Below, one piece after another: positions 1 to 8,461 of a DNA stretch of 13,557 nt. Location: positions 256,572-270,128 of the forward strand of contig ML986631.1 of the NCBI GenBank assembly GCA_010094045.1, read 5' to 3'. Positions within the stretch are counted from its first letter, which is position 1. The number at the start of each line of letters is the position of its first letter. The notes below the pieces were generated by a model that did no database searches, had not been told where the DNA came from, and saw only the letters and a program-made list of their open reading frames with translations. The DNA is from Lojkania enalia. Taxonomy: Eukaryota > Ascomycota > Dothideomycetes > Pleosporales. The position numbers were made by a program, and so were the translations under genes.

Positions 1-87
1 CTTCTTATAGAATAGTTATAGGAGCTGGGGTTCCCTATTTATACTCGATTATTTCTTATTAGTATATAGAATATACTCTAGATAACG
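1..87 (-). pseudogene. ORF X, downstream fragment (unidentified, RIP-degraded)
   Basis: This is the last visible part of a minus-strand frame running from about 5735 leftward. If Pogo-1 (90-1951) and one copy of its TA duplication are removed, the frame at 1954-1956 passes into codon 87-89 and on to the window edge without a shift. Stops in it are TAG/TAA at positions that could have been Trp or Gln. Its end lies outside the window. I do not recognise the protein. Confidence 0.35.
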
Positions 88-89
88 TA

Positions 90-139
90 TAGCACAAGCG
101 AGCTGATCACCCAAGTAAGCTGATTATAATACTAAAACT
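90..139 (+). repeat. Pogo-1 left terminal inverted repeat
   Basis: This 50-bp arm pairs with the reverse complement of 1902-1951. I count about nine mismatches, all transitions (C/T or G/A), as expected if identical arms were mutated independently by RIP. The shared core contains AAGCGAGCTGATCACC with one arm slightly altered. The element's outermost bases were probably CAG: this arm now has TAG, while the other still ends CTG. Confidence 0.85.
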
Positions 140-192
140 CTACTAAAATTACGATAATTATACTTTATAGTATTATACTACAACTAACAACT

Positions 193-1869
193 ATAGAATT
201 AATTTAGAAAGAAGCTAGAATACAGCTTACACTTTAAGCTCTTTAATAAGATGTAATACTAACTATGCGTCGCGTTACATTAATCTATAATATCTTCTAA
301 AGTATACTTAGTATATAAAGGCGAGGAACAGCTCTACAACGCGATTGCCGGCCTAATTTAATAAAGCTTAGTAAGACTGAGGAGTAGGTAATTATTTAGT
401 ATATACTAGATCTAGATATAAGAGGATTTCCGCCGCAGCTTACTACTATTTAAGATATAGCTAATTTACTGCTAGCTGCGTGCTCTACTAGCTAGGTTAG
501 AAAGAATTGGGCAGAGAACTTTATTAAACGTACGCCTAAGCTTAAGGTTAAATTCAATTAAAAGTACAACTATTTAAGAGCTAAATATAAGGATCCTACG
601 GTTATAGAAGGCTAGTTCTACCTTGTATAGAATATAAAGGCTAAGTATAGTATTATTAACAAAGATACGTATAACTTCGACGAATTAGGCTTTATAATAA
701 GCGTGATATCGATAGGAGTAGTAGTTACTAGCTCTAAGAGACGGAATTAACTAAAGCAGCTCCAGCCAGACAATTATAAGTAGACTATAGTTATCTAGAG
801 CATTAACGCGATAGGATAAGCGATACTACCTTTTATTATCTTTATAGGTACCTACTACCTCTCTATATAGTATAAAGAAGATAATATTCTACTAACCTAG
901 GCTATATAGGTTACTAATAACGGCTAGACGATAAATAATATTAGTATTAAATAGTTAAAATAATTTAATACGTATATAAAGAATTATACTATTAGTACGT
1001 ATTAATTGCTAATTCTCGACGGCTATAAGAGCTACAACTTGCTTAAATTTAGGCAGCTCTATAAGGAAAAGAATATTATTACTCTCTATATACTTCTATA
1101 TTTATTATACCTATTACAGCTATTAGATATAGGTTGTTTCTTACCTTTAAAGACTGTGTACAGGCGCTAAGTCGAGTAGCTAATATATAGTTATATTAAC
1201 CACATTATAAAAATTAAGTTCTTACCCTACTTTAAAGCAGCTTTTAACGCAGCAATTACGAAGAGTAATATCCTAAATAGCTTTTAAGGCGCTAGCCTAG
1301 TTCTATTTAACCTAGATGTAGTACTATTAAAGCTTAAAGTTCGACTATATATACTAACACCCCTTATAGTTAAAGATACCCCTTAGAAGTTAAAAATACT
1401 AAGTAATCCTATCGAATTTAGGTCTTAATCTGCGTACGTTCGATTAAGAGTTTAAAAGTATCTAGATAGCTCGTCTACTTTAATAGTAGAGGCGTTTAAA
1501 TAGTTTATAAAGGGTGCTGCGTATATAATATATAAAAATGTACTATTACGCGCTTAGGTTGCTAAGTTTTAAGCAGCTAATAAGGCCGCTATATAACGTC
1601 GATCGCATAAAAGAAAGCGTATATAGAAGGAAGGTAACCTAACGATTGAAGAAGGCGCTTAATTAACTGCCCTAAAAGAGTTTAGTACTTATACTAATAG
1701 GAAGAAGGGTAGGAAGAAGGCGCGCGTTAATAGAAACCAGCCGACTTAAAAGCGCTGTAGGTAGTGCGGCGAGGCTAGGTATAACTCACGGACGTGTAAA
1801 AATAATGCTATAAATATAGAAGAATAGGCTACTATACTATATAGTACGATAGAATATAAGAAAGTATAA
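193..1869 (+). pseudogene. Pogo-like DDE transposase (HTH, DDE_1, zinc knuckle), RIP-inactivated
   Basis: This would be the enzyme that cuts and rejoins the Pogo-1 ends. One frame runs the whole length (about 559 codons) with close to 40 TAA/TAG codons and no frameshift that I see. The start is taken at an ATA (193-195), probably a mutated ATG, followed by the family's usual N-terminal helix-turn-helix region. A Tc5-type DNA-binding domain follows (ILDLD...GFPP near 400-440; KNWAENFIKRTP near 500-535). The DDE_1 core keeps all three acidic residues: Asp in YNFDE (679-681), Asp in LLILDG (1018-1020) and Asp in LLDIGC (1126-1128). A basic tail ends in a CX2CX4HX4C-type knuckle (1756-1797), with its three Cys kept and the His now Tyr. 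The true stop could be 1825 or 1867, since both could be mutated sense codons. Confidence 0.88.
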
Positions 1870-1901
1870 TATTTTGCGAAAAGTAGTTACGATTTTAGTG
1901 T

Positions 1902-1951
1902 AGTCTTAGCATTATAATTAGCTCGCTTAGGTGATCAGCTCGCTTATACTG
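1902..1951 (-). repeat. Pogo-1 right terminal inverted repeat
   Basis: Reverse-complement partner of 90-139. It ends CTG before the TA duplication at 1952-1953. The flanking bases CGTT mirror the AACG on the left side. Confidence 0.85.
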
Positions 1952-1953
1952 TA

Positions 1954-2314
1954 CGTTACTAGTTTAAGTATTAATACTCTAATAATAGCTTCTTTTATTT
2001 ATAATAGAGTGTTTATTTTTTTATCCTTATCTAATTCTTTCTAAACTTTTTCTAGCTATCTTTTTATATATTCCTGTATTACTATAAGTTGTATTTTCTT
2101 CTAAAGCTAATATCCTATAGTTTTTTTAAGTTGTTAATATATTTAATACTTATCTTTATTATAGAAGGACTAATATAGGGTTCTATATTCTATAGTTGCG
2201 GCTAGTTTTTCTTTACCTACTTCTTATAGTTTATCTTCTATAGGCCGGTTTTTCTTTTCTTTCTTTTTACTTTAATATTTCTTTACTATATATTTTAGTT
2301 TCTAATAATTAATA
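1954..2314 (-). pseudogene. ORF X, middle fragment between the two Pogo insertions
   Basis: Minus-strand continuation of the frame that enters from 4327 after Pogo-2 is removed; the reading phase is kept at both Pogo junctions. The translation is rich in Lys, Glu, Gln and Ile/Leu and looks like charged amphipathic helix or coiled coil, for example the short runs KEKLAATIEYRTLY and RQLEKV. Stops are TAA/TAG only, but that is weak evidence here because TG, and therefore TGA, is rare in every frame of this window. No domain recognised. Confidence 0.42.
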
Positions 2315-2316
2315 TA

Positions 2317-2357
2317 TTTTATAAGCGAGTTGCCTATTTAAGTAAGTTGTCTACTTT
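2317..2357 (+). repeat. Pogo-2 left terminal inverted repeat
   Basis: About 41 bp, pairing with the reverse complement of 4284-4324. The arms share a CAAGC/TAAGC start and the core AAGTAAGTTG. All differences I see are transitions, as with Pogo-1. Confidence 0.83.
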
Positions 2358-3088
2358 ATTAGCTATCTCTATATTTAGAAGTATATATTATAATAACGCT
2401 TGTAGGTATTACTATAATAATTTAATAGGGGATAGATATACTATTTATCTACTACTATATAAGTTCTAGTATTATGTTTAGGCTTACTATAGTAGCTGTA
2501 GTACTTCTAGTATAGCGTACCCGCTCTTCTATACTTCCTACCTGCGCGTATTTTATCCTCTAGCTGCTTATCTACCTCCTTTTAAGTAGTTATCTTAGCA
2601 GTTTTAGCCTTAGTAAGACTACCTTACTTCTATAGAACCTTTTTTAATCGCTTTTTATACTGCGATAGAGCCTTATTTACTTCTTAAAGCTAACTAACCT
2701 AATACTAAAATAGTATATATAAATAAGCTATCTATATAGCACCTTTAGTAAGTAAATTAAGAGAATTATTAATTATAGTAGATAAACTATTCTAATACTT
2801 AGTAATATAGTCTTAAATTAGTATTATTTAAGACCCTAGTTCAACGGTATTAGTTAGTATTTTTAACTCCTAGAGGCAACTAGCTACTAGTAGTAATAAT
2901 AGAGTATAAAGTTTAATATTAAGCTTTAATAGTACTATATTAGAATTATATAGTTTTAAACTAGTACCTTAAAAGTTTACGTATATATTAGCCTTAGTAA
3001 TAGAATACTAATATACTATACAAAAGGTTAGTAGAAAGTTAAGCTTTATAATATAGTAGATACTAGTTTATATAAGCTTATTAATCTT

Positions 3089-3093
3089 GCACC
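3089..3093. repeat. Left target-site duplication of the solo LTR (GCACC)
   Basis: GCACC here and ACACC at 3601-3605 flank the LTR, one transition apart. Removing the LTR and one copy restores the Pogo-2 transposase frame exactly, which fixes both boundaries. Confidence 0.78.
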
Positions 3094-3600
3094 TATTATT
3101 ATAAATATAGAACGCTAAGAGGTACCGCCTTTATAGCTAGAGCTTAATCTAATATTAGCTACTATATAAGTCGACTCGGACGAAGACCGATAAGGTAATA
3201 ATAGGTAGAAGTATATTAAGAACTAATTATTAGATAGTAAATAGTAGGACTACGGGAACTAGGGAGACAATTAGCTAGATAATAAGGTATAGTACAACCT
3301 ATATACGTAATAATAGCAGAAGTATTAGGTATAGTAGAATAGACCTAATAGATCTAATAGACCTAATAAGCTAGGTTTAGTAATCTTAGACTTAACTATA
3401 TAAGATAGAAGATCTTTTTAGTAGATTAAATCCTGTATAATTATTCTTATAGATTTATCTTATTACTATATTAGACTTCTAAATATACTTATTATATTTA
3501 GAGAACTAGCGATCCTATTATTCTCTTTTTACTAAAGCTCCTAGTATATATACGACTGCAACGGTGGTTATTATATATACTAGTAGTACTTAAGTTAGTA
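3094..3600. mobile_element. Solo LTR (about 507 bp) inserted in the Pogo-2 transposase
   Basis: The segment interrupts the transposase frame, is flanked by a 5-bp duplication and begins and ends TA...TA, as expected of a retrotransposon TG...CA after RIP. No coding frame is recognisable. A single LTR with its own duplication is what recombination between the two LTRs of a full element leaves behind. The family is unknown; neither the ends nor the interior resembles the 279-bp LTR of gypsy B. The GCAACGGTGG stretch near 3557-3567 is less mutated than its surroundings. Orientation cannot be told. Confidence 0.68.
3341..3367. repeat. Three 9-bp tandem units inside the solo LTR
   Basis: Three consecutive units, AGACCTAAT, AGATCTAAT and AGACCTAAT, differ by one transition. 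A weaker fourth copy may precede them. Short internal repeats of this sort occur in LTRs; no function is implied. Confidence 0.7.
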
Positions 3601-3605
3601 ACACC
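3601..3605. repeat. Right target-site duplication of the solo LTR (ACACC)
   Basis: Partner of 3089-3093 (GCACC). See that entry. Confidence 0.78.
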
Positions 3606-4283
3606 TATATACTTTCTTTAATAGTAAGAAGTAGCCTATATTTAGAAGCTATAGTAGATATAATAAATATACTAGTATATATAATAGAATAATATTCTTC
3701 TCTTTATAGAGCAGCTGAAATTTAGTAGACCTATAGCTCTTATAGCTATTAATAACTAGTAGATAATAAGCGCTTACTATATACTACCTTATATACTAAA
3801 GGTTAAACTAACTACTAATAACTTTAGAATTTTTATAGAAAGCTCTTTAATAGTTGTATTTTTAATAGAAGTATATTTTAAGCTTAAAAATACGATTAAT
3901 AAAGTTTATTAGCTAGTTTTTACCAACCTAGTCTATAAAGTAAGCTCTAAGTAAATAGTTAGCTATATCTCGTATACTATTAATTATAGGAGGGTATCTA
4001 TAAGATCATAGGTCTAGTATATACTATATTATAGTTGATTCTTCTAGCTTTATAAGCTTCTTTAAATTAAGCTTATAATTATATTATAAAGGTTTACTAG
4101 CGCGTCGGTCTTTAAGTATTATTTAGGGGATACTATAGATAGTTACAGCACTTTATACGCTCTAAATTTAATCTTAATTAATAGCTAAGATAGCTAGTAA
4201 TATCTAACCTTCTTAATAGATTAATTAAAGTTAAGGTAGTTGCTGTATTACGTTATAAGTAGGTAGGGTATAACTTCTTAGTA

Positions 4284-4324
4284 AAAGTAGGCAACTTACT
4301 TAGGTAGGCGACTTGCTTGTAAAA
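4284..4324 (-). repeat. Pogo-2 right terminal inverted repeat
   Basis: Partner of 2317-2357, with the TA duplication at 4325-4326 just outside. This arm keeps more C and G than the left arm. Confidence 0.83.
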
Positions 4325-4326
4325 TA

Positions 4327-5735
4327 CGTTATAGTACTTAATATCTTTCTTCTAGATCTTCTTTTCTTAAGTTGCCTATAGTTTAGGCTTCTTTTCTCTA
4401 GTAGTACTTAGGTCTATAGGTCCGCCCGCGTCGGCAACTCTTATTAAAAAGCGTACCTTTTAGTAGTATACTTACCTTTTCTTATTTTTAAACTGGTATA
4501 GTTCGTTATTAATTCTTTTTACTAGTAAGAAGTATAATATTAGGTCTTAAGGTTGTTCTATATATATTATTACCCTTCTTATCTCTATTTTTAATCCTCT
4601 ACAAAATTTTACTATTATACTATAGTTATCCTATATAACTTTATTTAAGAGCTGTTAAAAACTCGATATATATAAGATAATAGATTCTAGTTAAACTAGA
4701 TTATAAAGTCTATCTTCTACTACTCGTACTTTATTAATATCTTTAAACGCTAGTTCGAGTTTCTACTAGAAGTATATTAGGCTTATAAATATTACCTTAG
4801 TTTCGCTTTTCTAGTATTCTTCTATATAGTTCTTAAAATCTATTAGAAAGGACTAGAACTAGTTAAAGGGTTTACCTATTAAATAAACTTCTATAAATAG
4901 TACTTTCTCGTTTTTATATTAAATAATATCTAGGTTAATATTAATATAGATTCTTACTACTACTAGGAACTCTTTAAGTTTAGACCTAGTTCTATTAAAC
5001 TTATTAAGTAGTACTAACTTAATTTATTACTAATAATATATTATTAGTAGCGCTCTTTTAACTTGTTTAAGTTTCTAGATAATTCTCGTAAGTTCTATTT
5101 CTTACTTATTACTTATTATTTCTTATATTCTTTTAAGACTTTCGAGAAGGCTATCTTAAATCTCTTTTAGGCTTCTTATCTATTTATCTCCTAGGACTAG
5201 TTATTTCTATTATTATATTAACTTATTTTACATTCTTATAAATATAGTTATTATACCTGCCTCCGAAGAGGTAGTTTTACTAGCTAATCCTAATATTCTA
5301 CTTGCGTAAGTTTCCTATATTACTTACTAAAAGTATCTCTTTCCTTATAACTAGAGTAGTTTAACTAGTCTTACTTCTTCTAACTTTATAAGGGTAGTTA
5401 AAGTATAATAGCCTCTAATTAGCTAGGTGTAGGATAGAGTAATAACTAAGAGTAATTACGTATTACAGGGGATTATTCTTATAGGCTTATAATAGAAGTA
5501 TATAAGTAGAGTATATAAAGGATATTTAAGTTAACTATAAATAGCTATAAAGGTTAGAGTTATAAGGTTATTAAATATAATTTAGTTTTCTTACTATTCC
5601 TTCTTACTTAGTTACTTAGTTAACTAAACTACTAAGCGTATTATATATCTTATATTAGCCTTATTCTTCTATTTATATAGAATTCTAGATCTTAATTAAG
5701 TCTAGTATAGGGATTCTTATAGAGGTATCTATAAC
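4327..5735 (-). pseudogene. ORF X, main upstream fragment: unidentified Gln/Lys-rich protein, RIP-degraded
   Basis: One minus-strand phase can be followed from about 5735 to 4327 and, after removal of the Pogo elements, through 1954-2314 and 1-87, giving about 619 codons in all with no shift. The first part (about 5640-5400) is rich in Pro, Leu and Gln. Then come charged helical stretches (KERDTFSKQYRKL near 5330; LRELSRNLNKLKERY near 5060-5095), a run of consecutive stops that reads as poly-Gln (near 4960), and a basic stretch (RQLKKRRSRRK near 4355-4380). The frame stays open to the junction with gypsy A, so the N terminus is probably cut off there. The protein is not recognised; its size and helical, Gln-rich make-up would suit a transposon accessory or Gag-like protein, but that is a guess. 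RIP of this sequence suggests it was repeated in the genome. Confidence 0.45.
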
Positions 5736-6560
5736 ACTCTCTAATAGTTATAGCCTATTATATAAGTAGAATATTAAAGAGTTAGAGGTAACTAAGAAGT
5801 ATATTATAGATAATCTATAGAATAGGTATATTAAATAGAGTTAGAACTCTTTTATATCTTTAATCCTTTATATTTATAAACCTAATAGCGACCTATATAT
5901 TTATATAGATTATTATAAACTTAATATTCTTACCTATAAAAATATATATCTAATACTATATATAGATAAACTTCTATTTAAGCCTATTAAAATAGTAATC
6001 TTTATTAAGTTTAATATTTATATAGCCTTTAATAAGATTAGAATAGACCCTAGTTCTAAAGAATATACTACTTTTTAGACTTAATATAGAACCTATAAGT
6101 ATAAAGTTCTACTTTTTAAATTATATAATAGCCTAGTAACTTACTAGTACTATATAAATAACGTACTAATCGACTACTTAAATAACTTCTATATTACTTA
6201 TCTAGATAATATTCTTATCTACTCTAAAAATAAGACAATATATACTATCTATATTAAGAAAGTTTTTAAGAGATTATATTAAGTAGGGTTATAAGTTAAT
6301 ATTAAGAAGAGCGAATTTTATATTGCCTAAACTAAATATCTTAGCTATATCCTCTTAAATAAAGGCCTTAAAGTTAATCTAGAGAAAGTAGAAGTACTAT
6401 ATAACTAGCAGCTACCTACTCCTATAATAGGTGTAAAATTCTTCTTAAGTTTTACTAGATTCTATTAATAGTTTATACTAGAATTCTCGCGTATTATAAA
6501 GCTAATTATTGTATTATAGAGCTCTATAACCCCTTTTATATAGACTTTAGAATGTAATAT
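5735..6560 (+). mobile_element. Gypsy A: 5'-truncated Ty3/gypsy fragment, host of gypsy B
   Basis: From about 5735 to 6560 this matches gypsy B at 9380-10205 at a constant offset of 3645 bp with no indel, and every difference I checked is a transition. Left of 5735 the match stops abruptly against ORF X. At 6560 it stops at the 5' LTR of gypsy B. The remainder of RNase H, integrase and the 3' LTR should lie to the right of the window. The truncation at 5735 could be an insertion, a deletion or a rearrangement; no duplication or terminal structure is seen there. Confidence 0.85.
5737..6560 (+). pseudogene. Gypsy A reverse transcriptase fragment
   Basis: This encodes the fingers-palm part of a Ty3/gypsy reverse transcriptase in one uninterrupted phase with many TAA/TAG codons. 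It carries YKPNS-like and IDYYKLN motifs (near 5875-5925) and the first catalytic strand, now KFNI with Asn instead of Asp at 6013-6015. The YLDD box reads YLDN at 6199-6210. Next come the KKSEFYIA and YLSYIL strands and the start of the connection region, ending at TLECN where gypsy B enters. Two of three catalytic Asp are lost, both by TG-to-TA changes. Confidence 0.88.
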
Positions 6561-6839
6561 TATAACGATGCAAAGAAATCGTTCCACGAAAAGCTTTATA
6601 TATAACCTTATCCTAAAGCTTTTTGCTTATCTTATCCTACCCCCAGTTCTACCCCTTTTCCCTTCCGTATATAGTTGTACACTCCCTTATAAGTAGCTTA
6701 GTAGTTCTTCTATATCCTTTTATATAAGGCCTATAGGTGTTAATAGAATTTCTAGGTTCCTAAACCCCTACATATTCCTATATACCTCTAAGTAGATTTA
6801 TACTGTATTTAGACCTATTATCTTACCTACGCCGTTATA
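6561..6839 (+). repeat. Gypsy B 5' LTR (about 279 bp)
   Basis: The first 106 bp match 13452-13557 with five differences, all transitions, which fixes the left boundary. The right boundary is inferred: the LTR opens TATAAC and the sequence GTTATA at 6834-6839 is its inverse, so original ends were probably TGTAAC...GTTACA. The homology with gypsy A also ends exactly at 6560. Confidence 0.82.
6721..6728 (+). promoter_or_regulatory. Possible LTR TATA box (TATATAAG)
   Basis: A TATATAAG stands about 160 bp into the LTR, a usual place for the U3 promoter, with some 110 bp of LTR left for R and U5. TA-rich strings are common everywhere here, so this call rests mainly on position. Confidence 0.3.
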
Positions 6840-7067
6840 TTATATAGAAGAACTTAATACTACTAGTAACAGCCTCTTTAATAATATTGTATCGATTATT
6901 TATTTAACTATATCTAAGTCTAAGATATACCTAATTTAGTTTAGATAATAATATTTATATACTATTATATTAAATTATTTAGTTATCTAGATAGGATCTT
7001 AAAAACCTTCTATTAACCGAAGCCTTTAAGTTTAGAACTTCCTATCCCCTATAATTAGAATTGCCTT
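6840..7067 (+). other. Gypsy B leader between the 5' LTR and gag
   Basis: This should hold the tRNA primer-binding site directly after 6839, but the sequence there does not start with the usual TGG; RIP may have changed it. I see no convincing frame, though the true gag start may lie inside this stretch. Confidence 0.45.
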
Positions 7068-8440
7068 TAGAAAAGCTGCGTAGAATATATCTAGGTAGAA
7101 ACTTAAAGACTATTAATAACCTATTAGAATTAGAGGTAACTGCTAATATTTAACTATAATTTACCTTCTAATTCCTATACTAGAACCGATATACGTATAA
7201 GTTATAGCAAGAGTAAGCTTCTATCTACGCGTGTAGAATAACTATTACCTCTTATAGGGGGCCCTATAATAGGCGGACCCCTCTCTATAAGGCTTATAGT
7301 AAAGAACCTATCTAATTTGGAAGAAAATTAGAGTAAACTAACTCTTAAGGAATAAATTATAATTTTATAAGAGGAGATTATATACTTAATATAATAGAGA
7401 ACTATTAGTTCTAATTAACCTCTATAAACGACTAAATCAGTACTAATAATACGCTAAGAAACTTTTACAACTCCCCTAGTAAGAAACCTCTCAGTTACCC
7501 CTAAACCCTCTTAAGCCTACCTTACTAAACGCACGCCTAAGATTAAAAGCTTTACAGATAGTAGTAAACTTATATTTAAATAATAGTAAGCCTTAATCTT
7601 AAACTAACTTAAGATTAATATAGATTACTATTAGATAGAGCGTATATATATAGTATTAGTATAAGAATATACCTCTAGTACTATGAAAGAGTATTTAGAG
7701 CTAAAATACCTAGCTAAATTAGACTAGTATTAGTTTAAGAATACTAAAGAAATAATTTTACTTCTATAATTATATTTTATTATAGGTAATAAAGAGATAG
7801 AGGTGTAATAGGCGTTTTAGATCTTAAGAATAAATAAGAGAGAAGCGTTCCTAACTTTTAAAGCTCGCTTTATTAGTATAGCTATTAGAAGATCTATATC
7901 CTAATCTAAATAGTTCTTCTACTTATAGGATAAGATTCTCCCCAGCCTAAAGATACTAAACCTTAGCTTTAAACTTATATAGAAAGACTCCTTTAACGCT
8001 ATAGTTGCCTATTTAATAGCCTATAATATAGAAAGAAGAAGTATTCCTAGCCTTTTAGAATAAACTATTAGCCTATAGGTTGCAGCTAAAACAAATTCGA
8101 ATTAGTACTAGAAGGTTTTTAAGAGTTTATCTAAAATAACTTACAATCTAATACTACCCTAATCTACCCTAGTATTAACATCTTATTCTACTATAATCGC
8201 TCCCTAATAATTTAGTAAGACTCTTATACCTGAAAGGTATATAACTATAGATAATTACTATAATTATAGTAAACTAGGATACTTTATAAACAAATATATA
8301 GTCTTTAGAGTATAAGAGATAAAGGTTAAATAAGAGAAGATTAAGGAAGAAGAGTTCTTAGACGTAAATAAGTACTACCTAGATAGTTCTCGGGTGGGAA
8401 ATAGAGACGTCTAGAAAAACTTTCCGTCCTAGGTTTAAGT
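7068..8440 (+). pseudogene. Gypsy B gag (capsid and nucleocapsid), RIP-inactivated
   Basis: Gag builds the particle that packages the RNA. The core resembles ascomycete gypsy capsids: a Gln/Ser/Thr-rich lead-in (about 7320-7560), then EYLELKYLA near 7696, a FKARFISIAI strand near 7857 and KDSFNAIVAYL near 7985. The C-terminal nucleocapsid knuckle at 8256-8297 keeps exact X2-X4-X4 spacing, but all four zinc ligands now read Tyr. A Lys/Glu-rich tail follows (near 8310-8370). The phase holds from at least 7314 to about 8430. The start is uncertain; no ATG or convincing former ATG was identified. Confidence 0.8.
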
Positions 8441-8461
8441 AAATATAACTTATTAAATATT

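Larger units (their letters stand above)
90..1951 (+). mobile_element. Pogo-1: Pogo/Fot1-like DNA transposon, complete but RIP-inactivated
   Basis: A cut-and-paste transposon of the Tc1/mariner superfamily, Pogo/Fot1 branch. It has both terminal inverted repeats, a TA duplication outside each end (88-89 and 1952-1953) and one transposase frame filling nearly all the interior. A length of about 1.86 kb is usual for fungal Fot1-like elements. It sits inside ORF X and points the opposite way. The pre-insertion site reads AACG-TA-CGTT, a palindrome centred on the duplicated TA. The element looks structurally whole; only point mutations, nearly all TG-to-TA or CA-to-TA in effect, have killed it. 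Confidence 0.88.
2441..4248 (-). pseudogene. Pogo-like transposase of Pogo-2, RIP-damaged, internally deleted, split by a solo LTR
   Basis: Read leftward from about 4248 (an ATA that may have been ATG). The order is an HTH region (TTLKDRRA-like, near 4100), a Tc5-type domain (LEESTII near 4040, ILDLDSYRYPP near 4000), and VGKN...INF near 3910. The frame then jumps at about 3780 straight to the second catalytic strand (LLVIN...YKS), so the block with the first catalytic Asp is absent, in frame. The second and third catalytic Asp positions now read Asn (LLVIN; LLNIGY). At 3601 the frame is cut by the LTR and resumes in phase at 3088 (KINKLI). The C-terminal half includes a charged region (near 2590-2700) and a CX2CX4HX4C knuckle at 2459-2500, in which the three Cys are now Tyr and the His is kept. 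The stop at 2441-2443 may itself be a mutated codon. Confidence 0.82.
2317..4324 (-). mobile_element. Pogo-2: Pogo-like DNA transposon, internally deleted and carrying a solo LTR
   Basis: A second Pogo/Fot1-like element, on the opposite strand to Pogo-1 and of a different subfamily: its inverted repeats and transposase differ from those of Pogo-1. TA duplications lie at 2315-2316 and 4325-4326. Without the 507-bp LTR and its 5-bp duplication it would be about 1.5 kb, shorter than Pogo-1, because about 115 codons are missing from the transposase. It lies inside ORF X. It could not have moved itself even before RIP if the deletion came first. Confidence 0.85.

Noticed and set aside
2700..3120. 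Plus-strand gene through the Pogo-2 region
   Set aside because: The minus-strand transposase explains it fully, with knuckle and conserved strands in one phase.
3094..3600. A short protein with RPN/DLI repeats in the solo LTR
   Set aside because: It comes from three 9-bp tandem units; no family, start or context supports a gene.
1960..5640. ORF X as a Starship captain-like (DUF3435) tyrosine recombinase
   Set aside because: The charged helical stretches are loosely reminiscent of it, but I could not find the recombinase R...HxxR...Y residues or any convincing motif.
6561..6666. The 106-bp direct repeat (also at 13452) as an attachment site or integron-like repeat
   Set aside because: Polypurine tract, end structure and the retrotransposon between the copies show they are LTRs.
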